From positions 1-64,000 of the forward strand of contig CAKQSF010000008.1 of the NCBI GenBank assembly GCA_934272845.1: DNA of 64,000 bases, read 5' to 3'. The notes beneath the pieces were generated by a model, which was not told the origin of the DNA, searched no databases, and was given only the letters and a program-made list of their open reading frames with translations. The translations under genes and the position numbers were made by a program. Below are positions 1 to 8,950 of the stretch, piece after piece; the stretch's first letter is position 1, and every line of letters begins with the position of its first letter. The stretch is from an uncultured Prevotella sp. GTDB taxonomy: Bacteria > Bacteroidota > Bacteroidia > Bacteroidales > Bacteroidaceae.

Positions 1-497
1 CATATAACCCAGAAACATGCCTAACCACCGTTTTTGTCTACTTGCCCAAGGTTGTTTGCCTTTACTTAAAAAATGTTTCTCTTGAATGAATGTAATAGTA
101 TGTTTACAGTACTTTGTGGTACGGAACATTTTTTCGTGACCATTATTCTGTTGGATAACCGTCTAGAAGTAACCATCCGAAATCAGCCGTCTTGCATATA
201 ACCCAGAAACATGCCTAACCACCGTTTTTGTCTACTTGCCCAAGGTTGTTTGCCTTTACTTAAAAAATGTTCCTCTTGAATGAATGAAATAGTATGTTTA
301 CAGTACTTAGTGGTACGTAACCTTTTTTTAGTGACCATTATTCTGTTGGGTAACCATCTAGAAACCACCGTTTTGTCTACTTGCCCAAGGTTGTTTGCCT
401 TTATTAAAAAAATGTTCCTCTTGAATGAATGAAATAGTATGTTTACAGTAGTTAGTGGTTCGGAACCTTTTTTTAGTGTCCATTATTCTGTTGGGTA
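1..497. repeat. Degenerate tandem repeat, three copies
   Basis: Three near-identical blocks follow one another. Copy 1 runs from base 1 (probably cut by the window edge), copy 2 starts at 195, and a shorter copy 3 starts at about 363. The period is 194 bp from copy 1 to 2 but 146 bp from 2 to 3, because copy 3 lacks about 48 bp at its front. The shared core contains CTTGCCCAAGGTTGTTTGCC. Copies differ by scattered substitutions, so the duplication is not recent. No long reading frame is conserved across the copies, and I see no transposase motif. It may be the remains of a mobile element or a non-coding duplication. Confidence 0.85.
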
Positions 498-771
498 CTT
501 GAATACACTTGATGAATTTCTCATTACAAATTAGCGGTGAACATTCTTTAATTCAGAATTTGCGGTTTCAATAGCGGCAAGTATTGTGCCATTATTGCCA
601 TGGCGAGGAAACGTGTACGTAAGCAAAGAATTTAGTAGACGTACCCATCGTTGAATAGGTACCATGTCTTGAGAATATTTCATGAATACATACCAACAAT
701 TTTTGAAATTTATTTTTTTGTCATCACATAGTAAACTTTATAAAGTGATTGAAAAGCAGAAATTTTGTATC
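498..771. other. Intergenic stretch with no recognised gene
   Basis: AT-rich sequence between the repeat block and the 3' end of the acetyltransferase gene. I see no reading frame, tRNA or strong terminator in it. Confidence 0.5.
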
Positions 772-1233
772 TTATTCCAGTCTCATTCGTAGTATGGGGA
801 AGGCATAGCCTTGGTCGTCTAATGGTGTGCGCTCATATACTTTAAAGCCCCAATGACGGTATATTTCGGTGGCATCGGTGTTTTGTTCATTCACGTCAAT
901 CATGGTGATGGAATGGTTTTCTATCCCCCATTTAACGAGTGCGTGGCCGATGCCTTTTCTGAAGTGGTCGGGGCTGACGAAGAGCATCTCAATCTTTTTT
1001 TTTGCTATGCCAATGAAGGCTATTGGAGTGTTGCCATCCATTATAATTGCGAGCGTGGCTATGCTTGCTATGCCTTGTTCGGCAAATGGACGAAGCCTTG
1101 TGATGTCGGCAGAGGTAAGAAAAGAGTGTGATACCTTTACAGATTCTTCCCACAATGTGGTCAAGGCTTTAACAAACTGTGGCGACCGTTGTTCAGTCGC
1201 CACAGTAATGATTTCATGTTTATGTTTTGTCAT
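772..1233 (-). CDS. GNAT family N-acetyltransferase
   Basis: The predicted 153-residue protein has the GNAT acetyl-CoA fold: a beta strand MLFVSPDHFRKGIGHALV carrying the R/K-x-x-G-x-G/A pyrophosphate-binding loop, then an alpha helix, and the late motif YRHWGFKVYERTP typical of small-molecule acetyltransferases. The acceptor substrate cannot be told from sequence. I start it at the ATG at 1233 (MTKHKHEII) because a longer frame to 1281 would run into the upstream TSCPD gene, whose stop lies only 2 bp before this ATG. The two genes are therefore almost certainly co-transcribed. It is cytosolic, with no signal peptide. Confidence 0.85.
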   Translation of the reverse strand: MTKHKHEIITVATEQRSPQFVKALTTLWEESVKVSHSFLTSADITRLRPFAEQGIASIATLAIIMDGNTPIAFIGIAKKKIEMLFVSPDHFRKGIGHALVKWGIENHSITMIDVNEQNTDATEIYRHWGFKVYERTPLDDQGYAFPILRMRLE

Positions 1234-1235
1234 GT

Positions 1236-1487
1236 TTATTCTGTCATCAGTTTCAGAGCCTGTGCCAGTTGGTCGGGGCATGATGTAGGTTTCATTCCGC
1301 AGCGTATGCCACTGAGTCGCTTTATGACCTCTTGCGGTTTCTGTCCAACCACTAGGGCAGAGATACCTTTAGTGTTGCCGTTGCATCCACCATAGAATTG
1401 TACGTTGTCGATAACGCCAGTTTGGTCGTTTAGTTCTATTTCTATTGCTTTAGAACATGTGCCTTGTGTTTCATAAATCTTTTTCAT
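1236..1487 (-). CDS. TSCPD domain-containing protein (TIGR03905-like)
   Basis: This small 83-residue protein contains the motif CGMKPTSCPDQLAQAL, which names the TSCPD domain, and an upstream CNGNTKGI segment. The domain is related to the C-terminal zinc-binding tail of vitamin B12-dependent ribonucleotide reductase, but here it stands alone. In that family the cysteines are thought to bind metal or act in thiol transfer; the function of stand-alone copies is unknown. It is followed 2 bp later by the GNAT gene and preceded by the MFS permease gene, about 100 bp upstream, with a T/G-rich linker between them. The start at 1487 (MKKIYETQG) is the only sensible one. Confidence 0.85.
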   Translation of the reverse strand: MKKIYETQGTCSKAIEIELNDQTGVIDNVQFYGGCNGNTKGISALVVGQKPQEVIKRLSGIRCGMKPTSCPDQLAQALKLMTE

Positions 1488-1590
1488 ATTTTTGTCGTTT
1501 AGTCGTTTAGTTGTTTGATGTTTTTGTAGTTTGGTTCTATTACCGTTTAGAGCATTTTACTAAACGGCTAAAGGCCCCCCCAAAAAAAAT

Positions 1591-2856
1591 CTATTCTTCC
1601 TTCTTTCCGAATTCAGGGTCAATCTTCAGCATGGCGGATATGGCGAACGTTATGCTACACAGTGCCATTACGATGATGAAGAAGGCGCGGTAACCTACAG
1701 CCTCTTGTAGTGCTCCGGCAAACATTCCTGGTATCATCATGGAGAGAGCCATGAATGCGGTACAGAGGGCGTAGTGTGAAGTTTTGAATTCGCCACGGCT
1801 GTAATATATAAGGTACAACATGTATGCCGTGAAGCCAAAGCCATAGCCAAACTGCTCAATGAATACGCAGATGTTGACAAGAAAGAGACTTGATGGCAGT
1901 GCGTATGCCAAATAAACATAAACGATGTCAGGTAGTGTGATGGCGCAAACCATAGGCCATAGCCATTTCTTCAGTCCGTCTTTACCAGCCGCTATGCCTC
2001 CAAGAATGCCTCCGAGTACGAGTCCTATGACACCAACCGTGCCTTGTACGAAGCCATATTCCTGTGGTGATAGTCCTAGTCCACCGTTGTGTGAAGCATC
2101 GAGCAAGAAGAGCGTAGTGATCTTAACCAACAGTCCTTCAGGCATGCGGTAGAGTAGCATGAACAGTATGCCCACGATTACCTGTTCCTTGCAGAAGAAC
2201 GTCTTGATGCTGTTCTTTAGTCCCTCAATAATATCGTGTACTGTAACCTCAGAGCGTTGGTTGTCCTCCTTAGGTCGTGGCAGTACATAGGAATGCCATA
2301 GCCATAGTGCGATGAATAGTCCTGTGCATCCATAGAATAGCAGGCTCCATGAGTAGGCAATGTTGTTTCGGAAGATAACCTGTAAGTTTCCTGCAATCAT
2401 GACCAGTGCTCCCTGTCCAAAAATCATGGCGAATCGATAGAACAGTGAGCGTATGCCTACGAACCATGTCTGTTCGTGTTGTGAGAGTCCCAGCATGTAG
2501 AAGCCGTCAGCAGCGATGTCGTGTGTTGCGCTAGCGAAAGCCATGAGCCAGAAGCAGCACAGTGTGCCCTGCACCCAGAATTGTGTTGGTATGGTGAATG
2601 CCACTCCTCCCAGTGCCGCTCCCACGAGGAGTTGCATGGAGGTAATCCACCAGCGTTTTGTTTTTATGATGTCTACGAACGGGCTCCATAGTGGTTTTAT
2701 GACCCACGGCAGGTTCATCCATGCCGTATAGAAGGTGATGTCGGCGTTAGACATTCCCAGTTGCTTGTAGAGCACCATAGAGATTGTCATTACCATTACG
2801 TATGGTATGCCCTCAGCGAAGTATAGCGAGGGGACCCATGACCAAGGATTCTTCAT
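1591..2856 (-). CDS. MFS permease, AmpG-like (PAT family)
   Basis: A polytopic protein of about 421 residues with roughly 12 hydrophobic segments. The N-terminus (PWSWVPSLYFAEGIPYVMVM) and the following WVIKPLWSPFVD loop are typical of AmpG/PAT-type major facilitator permeases, which import muropeptides or related solutes through the inner membrane. The exact substrate is not visible. I start at the ATG at 2856 (MKNPWSWV). The longer frame to 2922 adds a charged, non-membrane leader that family members lack. It heads a possible transcription unit with the TSCPD and GNAT genes. An HxlR-type regulator gene ends 134 bp upstream on the same strand. Confidence 0.8.
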   Translation of the reverse strand: MKNPWSWVPSLYFAEGIPYVMVMTISMVLYKQLGMSNADITFYTAWMNLPWVIKPLWSPFVDIIKTKRWWITSMQLLVGAALGGVAFTIPTQFWVQGTLCCFWLMAFASATHDIAADGFYMLGLSQHEQTWFVGIRSLFYRFAMIFGQGALVMIAGNLQVIFRNNIAYSWSLLFYGCTGLFIALWLWHSYVLPRPKEDNQRSEVTVHDIIEGLKNSIKTFFCKEQVIVGILFMLLYRMPEGLLVKITTLFLLDASHNGGLGLSPQEYGFVQGTVGVIGLVLGGILGGIAAGKDGLKKWLWPMVCAITLPDIVYVYLAYALPSSLFLVNICVFIEQFGYGFGFTAYMLYLIYYSRGEFKTSHYALCTAFMALSMMIPGMFAGALQEAVGYRAFFIIVMALCSITFAISAMLKIDPEFGKKEE

Positions 2857-2907
2857 GTTTTTTTGGTGTTTTGGTGTAATATAGAGGTTTAGTTGGTCGG
2901 TGGCGTA

Positions 2908-2964
2908 GAAACGCCACCGCACGAGGAGATATTGCTGAGCGTGTGAAACGCTGCCGCACGAGGA
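2908..2964. repeat. Pair of 21-bp direct repeats
   Basis: GAAACGC-YR-CCGCACGAGGAG occurs at 2908-2928 and again at 2944-2964, 36 bp apart, with two differences. The pair lies between the HxlR gene and the MFS start. It may be a regulator site or a small duplication. Confidence 0.6.
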
Positions 2965-2990
2965 GGTACTATTACCGTGCCGAGTCAGGT

Positions 2991-3350
2991 TTAGGCATTG
3001 GCATTTCGGTCGTTAATTATCGCCGCCATGTTGTCTTGCGCCCATGTTATGAGGTTGTTGATAATGGGAAGTAAAGTGTATGTACGTGGCGTGAGTGAGT
3101 ATTCCACCCTTGGCGGCACTTCGGCATACACCCGTCGTGTTATGTAGCCATCGGTTTCCAATGTTCTCAGTGTGCTTGTCAACACCTTCTGAGATATGTC
3201 GGGTATGCGTTTTCTGATTACGTTGAAGCGCATTGTAGGTTCTTGGGTCAGCGTGTATATGACGAGCAAGGACCATTTGTCGCAAATGCGTGCCAATACA
3301 TTGCGTATGGGGCAGCCAGAAAATATGTTTTCTTTTATTGCAGTGCTCAT
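2991..3350 (-). CDS. HxlR family winged-helix transcriptional regulator
   Basis: The 119-residue protein matches the HxlR/DUF24 type: an N-terminal cysteine in GCPIRNVLARICDKWSLLVI, the recognition region RFNVIRKRIPDISQKVLTST, and a wing with the usual R-x-Y-x-E-x-P-P-R-V-E-Y-S-L-T pattern. The family senses redox, electrophile or quinone stress, often through that N-terminal cysteine (Cys13 here), and commonly controls a divergent neighbour. A cupin gene faces it across 219 bp containing a promoter in each direction, so that gene is the likely target (inference). Its own promoter is a perfect Bacteroidetes match at 3374-3405. Confidence 0.92.
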   Translation of the reverse strand: MSTAIKENIFSGCPIRNVLARICDKWSLLVIYTLTQEPTMRFNVIRKRIPDISQKVLTSTLRTLETDGYITRRVYAEVPPRVEYSLTPRTYTLLPIINNLITWAQDNMAAIINDRNANA

Positions 3351-3373
3351 AATATTATATTGTTATTAGTATA

Positions 3374-3405
3374 CAAAAGTAACTAACTTTCCTGATATGC
3401 GCAAA
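3374..3405 (-). promoter_or_regulatory. Bacteroidetes-type promoter of the HxlR gene
   Basis: On the minus strand TTTG (3402-3405) is followed after exactly 20 bp by TACTTTTG (3374-3381), matching TTTG-N20-TAnnTTTG. The ATG lies 24 bp further on. Confidence 0.8.
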
Positions 3406-3500
3406 ATAAAGACGTTAATATAGGTTAACGTTGCAGTTCGTAAGTGCTTGTAACCTAGCGATGGTAACCTTTAGGTAACTATCCTACCAGTTGGTGCCTT

Positions 3501-3532
3501 CTTGCGTAGGTTGCGGATAATCAGTAATTTTG
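3501..3532 (+). promoter_or_regulatory. Bacteroidetes-type promoter of the cupin gene
   Basis: CTTG (3501-3504) is followed after 20 bp by TAATTTTG (3525-3532), about 38 bp before the cupin ATG. The -33 box is one base from consensus. Confidence 0.7.
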
Positions 3533-3569
3533 CAGTCGTAAACAAGAAACCAGTAAAACAAGAACAGTT

Positions 3570-4019
3570 ATGAAAGAGATTAAGACAATTGCAAAGGCAG
3601 AGAATTTCGCAGCCGTCAACGTAGGTAAGTTCAGCGAACTCGGAGATTATGTGTTGAACCTCGGTCCAGAGGTAAAGATACCAGGTAAGGTATTTGGCGG
3701 ACAGGCCGTAGGTGCGGCAGCGGCAGAATTCTCATTTCAGACCTTTGCCCCAGGCACCGAGAGCGGTTTCCTTCATACCCACAAGAACCATGAGGAACTC
3801 TATTTCTTCCTCAGTGGTAAGGGCGAATATCAAGTAGACGGCAAGGTGTTCCCAGTAGAGGAGGGAAGCGTAGTAAGAGTGTCACCAGCCGGCAAGCGCA
3901 CCGTGCGCAATAACGGTACGGAACCCTTGGTAATGCTCTGTGTGCAGTATCGCGCCACGCCATTCACTTCCGACGATGCTACCGATGGCGTGATACTCGG
4001 AGAGAAGGTAGAATGGTAA
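3570..4019 (+). CDS. Cupin domain-containing protein
   Basis: The 149-residue protein has a single cupin barrel. Motif 1 is HTHKNHEELYFFLSGKG, giving the two histidines and glutamate of the usual metal site. Motif 2 is weaker, around GSVVRVSPAGKRTVRNNG, and seems to lack the standard second-motif histidine, so metal binding may be altered. Such small cupins range from isomerases to detoxifying dioxygenases; no specific reaction can be assigned. It is divergent from an HxlR-type sensor and has its own promoter and a strong terminator, so it looks like a single-gene, stress-responsive unit. Confidence 0.85.
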   Translation: MKEIKTIAKAENFAAVNVGKFSELGDYVLNLGPEVKIPGKVFGGQAVGAAAAEFSFQTFAPGTESGFLHTHKNHEELYFFLSGKGEYQVDGKVFPVEEGSVVRVSPAGKRTVRNNGTEPLVMLCVQYRATPFTSDDATDGVILGEKVEW

Positions 4020-4035
4020 GGACGATAGACTCCCG

Positions 4036-4247
4036 AAAATGGTAAATTTCGGAAACATGATAAAAGTGCCCTGATTGCGATGTAATCAGGGCGCTTTTGC
4101 GTTGTAAAAGGATAGTGATCACGCTGTAATTAGGGCTTAATTACAGCGTAATTTGTGTGTTATCGAGGTTTTGATGTGTAACACTGTAAAAGTCAGTACG
4201 TTATGAATATGCTTATTAAGAAATGTGAAAATGGTAAATTTGGGAAA
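4036..4247. repeat. Two copies of dispersed 20-mer AAAATGGTAAATTnnGGAAA with palindromes
   Basis: The 20-mer appears at 4036-4055 and 4228-4247. Between them lie a terminator hairpin (4062-4098), a 17/19 match (4104-4122) to GTAAAAGCATAGTGATTAC found elsewhere in the window, and a palindrome around GTAATTAGGGCTTAATTACAG. The 20-mer recurs at 18654 and 18846, also with palindromes. Confidence 0.75.
4062..4098 (+). terminator. Terminator hairpin after the cupin gene
   Basis: Arms AAAAGTGCCCTGATT and AATCAGGGCGCTTTT pair over 15 bp with one wobble around a 7-base loop. An A tract precedes and a T tract follows, so it could work in both directions. Confidence 0.85.
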
Positions 4248-4303
4248 ATAAGGAAAAGAGTTTTCATGTGTAATATGAGTAAAAAAAATAACTTACTTGA
4301 TGT

Positions 4304-4335
4304 TTTGCAGTTATGAAAATAAATTGTTAACTTTG
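4304..4335 (+). promoter_or_regulatory. Bacteroidetes-type promoter of nadA
   Basis: TTTG (4304-4307), 20 bp, TAACTTTG (4328-4335). The predicted start of transcription (about 4342) excludes the upstream in-frame ATG at 4297 and supports translation from 4363. Confidence 0.8.
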
Positions 4336-4362
4336 CAGATTAATAGCAAAACATCTGAAAAC

Positions 4363-5313
4363 ATGGAACAGAAAGACATAAAGGCAATGCAGGCGGAGAT
4401 ACGCCGTATGTGCAAAGAGAAGAACGCTGTAGTATTGGCTCACTATTATACCGTGGGCGAAATACAGGAAGTGGCAGACTTTGTGGGTGACTCGCTTGCA
4501 TTGGCACGTAAGGCCGCCCAGACAGACGCTGACATCATCGTAATGTGTGGTGTACACTTCATGGCGGAGACGTGTAAACTACTCTCTCCTGACAAGAAGG
4601 TGCTTGCTCCAGACCTTAATGCAGGTTGTTCACTCGCAGACTCGTGTGATGCCGAAGACCTGCGCAAGTGGAAGGAAGAACATCCAGGTTACATGGTGGT
4701 ACAGTACGTAAACACCACTGCTGCCACAAAGGCTCTGACCGACGTGGTGGTGACATCGGGCAATGCAAAGAAGGTGGTAGACCAGTTGCCGAAGGATGCA
4801 AAGATACTCTTCGGGCCAGACTATAACCTCGGTTCATACATCAACGCCGTTACGGGCAGAAACATGGAACTGTGGAACGGTGGTTGCCACGTACATGAAC
4901 GTTTCTCATGTGATGCCATAGCACAGTTGAAAGCGCAGAACCCAGGTGCCGTTGTCATGGCTCACCTCGAGTGTAAGGCACCAGTTCTAGCCATGGCAGA
5001 GGTGAAAGGCTCTACAGCCGATATGCTGAAATATGCGCAGAACCATGATCCACAGACATACATCGTCGCAACAGAGGCGGGCATCTTGCATGAACTGGAG
5101 CGCACATGCCCTGACTGCACGTTTATCCCAGTGCCACCAGAGGTGAGCGAGGGAGGCGTAGGATGCCAGTGTAACGAGTGTCAGTATATGAAACTCAATA
5201 CACTAGAGAAACTGCGCGACTGCCTAAAGAACGAAGCACCCGTGGTAGAGGTGGCACCAGAAATAGCGAAAGAGGCAGTGAAACCGATCAACAGGATGTT
5301 AGAACTTAGTTAG
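4363..5313 (+). CDS. nadA: Quinolinate synthase NadA
   Basis: NadA condenses iminoaspartate with dihydroxyacetone phosphate to quinolinate, the second step of de novo NAD synthesis, using an oxygen-sensitive [4Fe-4S] cluster. The 316-residue protein shows the family landmarks: VVLAHYYTVGEIQEVADFVG near the N-terminus, CGVHFMAETCKLLSP, DLNAGCSLADSC, a GCHVHERF segment, HLECKAPV, TEAGILHELER and the C-terminal CQCNECQYMKLNT with a cluster cysteine. Start 4363 is chosen because the promoter sits just upstream and would not transcribe the earlier ATG. It is a monocistronic gene here; nadB and nadC are not in the window. Confidence 0.96.
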   Translation: MEQKDIKAMQAEIRRMCKEKNAVVLAHYYTVGEIQEVADFVGDSLALARKAAQTDADIIVMCGVHFMAETCKLLSPDKKVLAPDLNAGCSLADSCDAEDLRKWKEEHPGYMVVQYVNTTAATKALTDVVVTSGNAKKVVDQLPKDAKILFGPDYNLGSYINAVTGRNMELWNGGCHVHERFSCDAIAQLKAQNPGAVVMAHLECKAPVLAMAEVKGSTADMLKYAQNHDPQTYIVATEAGILHELERTCPDCTFIPVPPEVSEGGVGCQCNECQYMKLNTLEKLRDCLKNEAPVVEVAPEIAKEAVKPINRMLELS

Positions 5314-5551
5314 TTGTTTGGTTGTTTTGTCGTTTAGTCGTTTAGTTGATGCCATTATTAATTAATGCGATATTACTGACAATACAATCATAACTAATTT
5401 GCAAATCACATGAAAACGAACATATATAGTTGTTTTGTTGTTTGTTGGTTTAGTTAATACTGTTACGAAAGTATAGAGTATTCTTTACAGTTGCATACCA
5501 ACTATCAACTAAACGACTAAACAACAAAATAACAAAACAACCAAAACACGC
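5314..5551. repeat. Low-complexity GTTTAGT-type linker
   Basis: Directly after the nadA stop the top strand carries runs of GTTGTTTTGTCGTTTAGTCG and similar, and before cysS the complementary AACTAAACGACTAAACAACA-type run. The two can pair with each other as a long imperfect stem. Related runs lie at 1497-1520, 23270-23425 and 42464-42597. Confidence 0.6.
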
Positions 5552-7057
5552 ATGGAACAGACACTATTAATATACAACACACTTACACGTAAGAAGGAGG
5601 CCTTTAAGTCTCTTCATCCAGGTCATGTAGGCATGTATGTCTGCGGACCAACCGTTTATGGCGATGCACACTTAGGACATGCACGCCCAGCCATAACGTT
5701 CGACATACTCTTCCGTTACCTGCAGCACCTCGGATATAAAGTTCGCTACGTGCGTAACATCACCGACGTAGGCCATCTTGAGCACGATGCAGACGAAGGC
5801 GAGGACAAGATAGCCAAGAAAGCACGCTTGGAACAACTCGAACCGATGGAGATAGCACAGTACTACACACGCCGTTTCAACGCAGCAATGGAGAAACTCA
5901 ACGTGCTTCCACCATCAATCGAACCACACGCAACGGGACATATCATCGAGCAACAGCAACTTGTGCAGCAGATACTCGATAATGGCTATGCATACGTAAG
6001 CAACGGTAGCGTGTACTTCGACATAGAGAAGTATAACAAAGACTATAAATATGGTATTCTCTCAGGTCGCACCCTAGAGAATATCAAGGACGCTTCACGC
6101 GACACACTCGCAGGAGTAGGCGAGAAGAAAAACCAAGCCGACTTTGCCCTTTGGAAAAAAGCGCAGCCAGAACACATCATGCGTTGGCCATGGCTGATGA
6201 AAGAAGAAGGAGTAGGCGAGGGCTTCCCAGGCTGGCACTGCGAATGCACAGCAATGGGACGCAAGTATCTCGGTGAGGAATTTGACATACACGGTGGTGG
6301 CATGGACCTCGTATTCCCACACCATGAGTGCGAGATAGCACAGGCACAGGCATCAATGGGACATCAGGCAGTGCACTACTGGATGCACAACAACATGATA
6401 ACCATCAACGGACAGAAGATGGGTAAGTCATACAACAACTTCATCACCCTCGACCAATTCTTCAAAGGTGAGCACGAACTGCTAACAAAGCCGTTCTCGC
6501 CAATGACCATCCGCTTCTTCATCCTCTCTGCCCACTACCGCGGAACGGTAGACTTCTCATCAGAAGCACTCGAGGCTGCCGAGAAGGGCTTTGCACGACT
6601 GATGCAAGGACTGAAAGACCTTAAGCGCATACAGCCAGCAAAAGGCTCGTCACCAGAAGTAGAGAAGTTCGTGAACGAACTGGAACAGAAACTCTATGAC
6701 GCAATGAACGACGACCTGCAGACACCAGTTGTCATCTCACACCTGTTCGAAGCATGCCATCAGGTCAACCTCCTCGTAGACCGCAAGGCTAAGATTTCGC
6801 AGGCACACCTAGAGCAGTTGTCAAAAGTTATGCACACGTTCACCGAGGAAATACTCGGACTTACAGCGTCAGCACAAGGCAGCGGCGACGCTTCAAGAGA
6901 ACAGTCATTCGGCAAAGTCGTTGACATGGTGCTCGGAATGCGTGCCAAGGCACGTGCCGAGAAAGACTGGGCTACATGTGACCAGATACGCGACGCACTG
7001 AACGAAGCAGGCTTTATCATTAAAGATACACCAGACGGAGCAGTATGGGAACTGTAA
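5552..7057 (+). CDS. cysS: Cysteinyl-tRNA synthetase
   Basis: This class I enzyme charges tRNA-Cys in the cytosol. The 501-residue length is normal. The HIGH motif is seen as HLGHARPA near residue 40 and the KMSKS motif as KMGKSYNNF near residue 289. Zinc-binding residues appear in [18 protein letters not shown] and [10 protein letters not shown]. The C-terminal helical tRNA-binding region ends with [21 protein letters not shown] sequence, as in the family. The last 13 bases overlap the start of the U32 gene in another frame, implying co-expression. Confidence 0.97.
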   Translation: MEQTLLIYNTLTRKKEAFKSLHPGHVGMYVCGPTVYGDAHLGHARPAITFDILFRYLQHLGYKVRYVRNITDVGHLEHDADEGEDKIAKKARLEQLEPMEIAQYYTRRFNAAMEKLNVLPPSIEPHATGHIIEQQQLVQQILDNGYAYVSNGSVYFDIEKYNKDYKYGILSGRTLENIKDASRDTLAGVGEKKNQADFALWKKAQPEHIMRWPWLMKEEGVGEGFPGWHCECTAMGRKYLGEEFDIHGGGMDLVFPHHECEIAQAQASMGHQAVHYWMHNNMITINGQKMGKSYNNFITLDQFFKGEHELLTKPFSPMTIRFFILSAHYRGTVDFSSEALEAAEKGFARLMQGLKDLKRIQPAKGSSPEVEKFVNELEQKLYDAMNDDLQTPVVISHLFEACHQVNLLVDRKAKISQAHLEQLSKVMHTFTEEILGLTASAQGSGDASREQSFGKVVDMVLGMRAKARAEKDWATCDQIRDALNEAGFIIKDTPDGAVWEL

Positions 7058-8313
7058 ATTACGAAATAATGGCGCCGGTGGGCTCTCGCGAGAGCCTAGC
7101 GGCAGCAATCAATGCCGGAGCAGATTCAATCTACTTCGGCATTGAGAGGTTAAATATGCGTGCCCATTCAGCGGCACCATTCACTATCAACGACCTAAAG
7201 GAAATAGCAGAACTGTGCGACGCAAAGGGCATAAAGACATACCTTACGGTCAACACTATCATCTACGGTGAGGACATAGAGCAAATGCACGAGATAATAG
7301 ACGCAGCAAAGGCTGCTGGAATCTCTGCCGTGATAGCCTCAGACGTGGCAGTGATGATGTACTGCCGACAGGTAGGTCAAGAGGTACACCTGTCCACACA
7401 ACTCAACATCTCCAATGTGGAAGCACTGCGATTCTACGCACAGTTTGCCGATGTGGTGGTGCTGGCGCGCGAACTTCGCATGGAGCAAGTGAAGGCAATA
7501 CACGAACAAGCCGTAAAGGAAAACATCTGTGGACCAAGCGGTAAGCCTATCCGCATAGAGATGTTCTGCCACGGAGCACTCTGCATGGCAATATCAGGCA
7601 AGTGTTATCTTTCGCTGCACAACGCCAACCGCTCCGCCAACCGTGGCGAGTGTGTGCAGATATGCCGTAGGGGATACGAAGTAAAAGACGCTGAGACAGG
7701 CAACGAACTGCTCGTGGACAACAAGTACATCATGTCGCCAAAGGACCTAAAGACGGTGCGTTTCATCGACCGTATGATGGATGCAGGCGTGAGAGTCTTC
7801 AAGATAGAGGGACGAGCACGCGGCGCAGAGTACGTAGACACAGTGGTACGCTGCTATCGCGAGGCCATCAATGCCGTCATCGCCGACCAAGAAGAGGGCA
7901 ACACAGAGCCTAAGCACTTTACCGAAGCAGCCAAGGACGCATGGGACGAAAGACTCGCTCGGGTCTTCAACCGAGGCTTCTGGGACGGCTATTACCAAGG
8001 ACAAACACTCGGAGAGTGGAACGACTCTTACGGTTCAAAGGCCACAGAGAAGAAGGTATACGCAGCAAAGACCATAAAATACTTCTCTAAGATAGGAGTG
8101 GCAGAATTCCAAGTAGAGGCACACGAGATAAAGGTAGGCGACAAACTCCTTATCACTGGTCCTACAACGGGAGCCATGTTCATCGATGAGGTGAAGGAGA
8201 TACGCTATGACCTAAAGCCCGTTGATGTAGCAAAAAAGGGACAGCGCATCAGCATTGCCGTGCCAGGAAAGGTAAGACCAAGCGACAAACTGTTCATATT
8301 ACAGAAGCAATAG
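7045..8313 (+). CDS. U32 family (YegQ/TrhP/RlhA-like) protein
   Basis: The 422-residue protein is a typical U32 'peptidase': it opens with [20 protein letters not shown], has a TIM-barrel-like core, and carries clustered cysteines in [13 protein letters not shown] and [13 protein letters not shown] that form the iron-sulfur or metal site. Characterised relatives (TrhP/YegQ, RlhA) hydroxylate pyrimidines in tRNA or 23S rRNA rather than cleaving peptides, so an RNA-hydroxylation role is more likely than proteolysis (inference). Its neighbour cysS, which it overlaps by 13 bp, fits a translation context. An alternative ATG at 7069 would remove eight residues; I prefer 7045 because it keeps the conserved strand intact. 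Confidence 0.9.
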   Translation: MGTVNYEIMAPVGSRESLAAAINAGADSIYFGIERLNMRAHSAAPFTINDLKEIAELCDAKGIKTYLTVNTIIYGEDIEQMHEIIDAAKAAGISAVIASDVAVMMYCRQVGQEVHLSTQLNISNVEALRFYAQFADVVVLARELRMEQVKAIHEQAVKENICGPSGKPIRIEMFCHGALCMAISGKCYLSLHNANRSANRGECVQICRRGYEVKDAETGNELLVDNKYIMSPKDLKTVRFIDRMMDAGVRVFKIEGRARGAEYVDTVVRCYREAINAVIADQEEGNTEPKHFTEAAKDAWDERLARVFNRGFWDGYYQGQTLGEWNDSYGSKATEKKVYAAKTIKYFSKIGVAEFQVEAHEIKVGDKLLITGPTTGAMFIDEVKEIRYDLKPVDVAKKGQRISIAVPGKVRPSDKLFILQKQ

Positions 8314-8489
8314 AGAAGCCAGCGCGGCCCTCCTCCCTTACCTCCCCCACAGGGGAGGAGAGAAATGTGGTATTTGCCACAGCATGATAGGGGTGGATAT
8401 GGGCGTAAAATAAAAGAAAAAAATCACAATCAAATTATTCCCACATCCCTCCTCCCTCATTGGGGAGGCACGGGAGAGGGGCTTTAGTT

Positions 8490-8906
8490 ATGACAATAAA
8501 CGAAATACAGGACGAAGTAATATCAGAGTTTGAAGGCTTTGATGACTGGATGGACAAATATCAGTTGCTCATTGATCTCGGAAGTGAACAAGAACCACTT
8601 GACGATAAGTACAAAACAGAGCAGAACCTTATTGACGGTTGCCAGAGCCGCGTATGGGTACAGTGCGACAAAGAGGCTGACGGCACACTGACATTCACCG
8701 CCGAGAGCGACGCACTGATAGTGAAAGGCATCGTGGCATTACTCATAAGAGTGCTGTCAGGACACACGCCGAAAGAGATACTTGATGCAGATCTCTACTT
8801 CATAGAGAAGATAGGACTGAAAGAACACCTCTCGCCAACACGCTCAAACGGACTCCTTGCCATGGTGAAGAGAATAAAGGCGTATGCGTTGGCGTACTCA
8901 CTGTAA
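8490..8906 (+). CDS. sufE: SufE family sulfur-acceptor protein
   Basis: SufE accepts persulfide sulfur from the cysteine desulfurase SufS and passes it to the SufBCD scaffold during iron-sulfur cluster assembly. The 138-residue protein has the family core QNLIDGCQSRVWV, with the acceptor cysteine at residue 51, and the usual N-terminal helix (IQDEVISEF...WMDKYQLLIDLG). Start 8490 (MTINEIQ) is chosen over 8460 because the upstream extension is encoded by a G-rich intergenic repeat. The spacer from the U32 gene (8314-8489) contains two CCTCC...GGGGAGG self-complementary segments. The suf operon itself is not in the window. Confidence 0.92.
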   Translation: MTINEIQDEVISEFEGFDDWMDKYQLLIDLGSEQEPLDDKYKTEQNLIDGCQSRVWVQCDKEADGTLTFTAESDALIVKGIVALLIRVLSGHTPKEILDADLYFIEKIGLKEHLSPTRSNGLLAMVKRIKAYALAYSL

Positions 8907-8950
8907 GATAAAGAAATATAATAAATAGAAGAAAGAGAGAAACTTAACGT

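Noticed and set aside
183..368. 61-residue minus-strand frame in the left repeat
   Set aside because: The frame is not kept in the neighbouring copies and shows no family resemblance.
4297..4362. 22-residue upstream extension of NadA
   Set aside because: The ATG at 4297 lies upstream of the promoter at 4304-4335, so it would not be transcribed.
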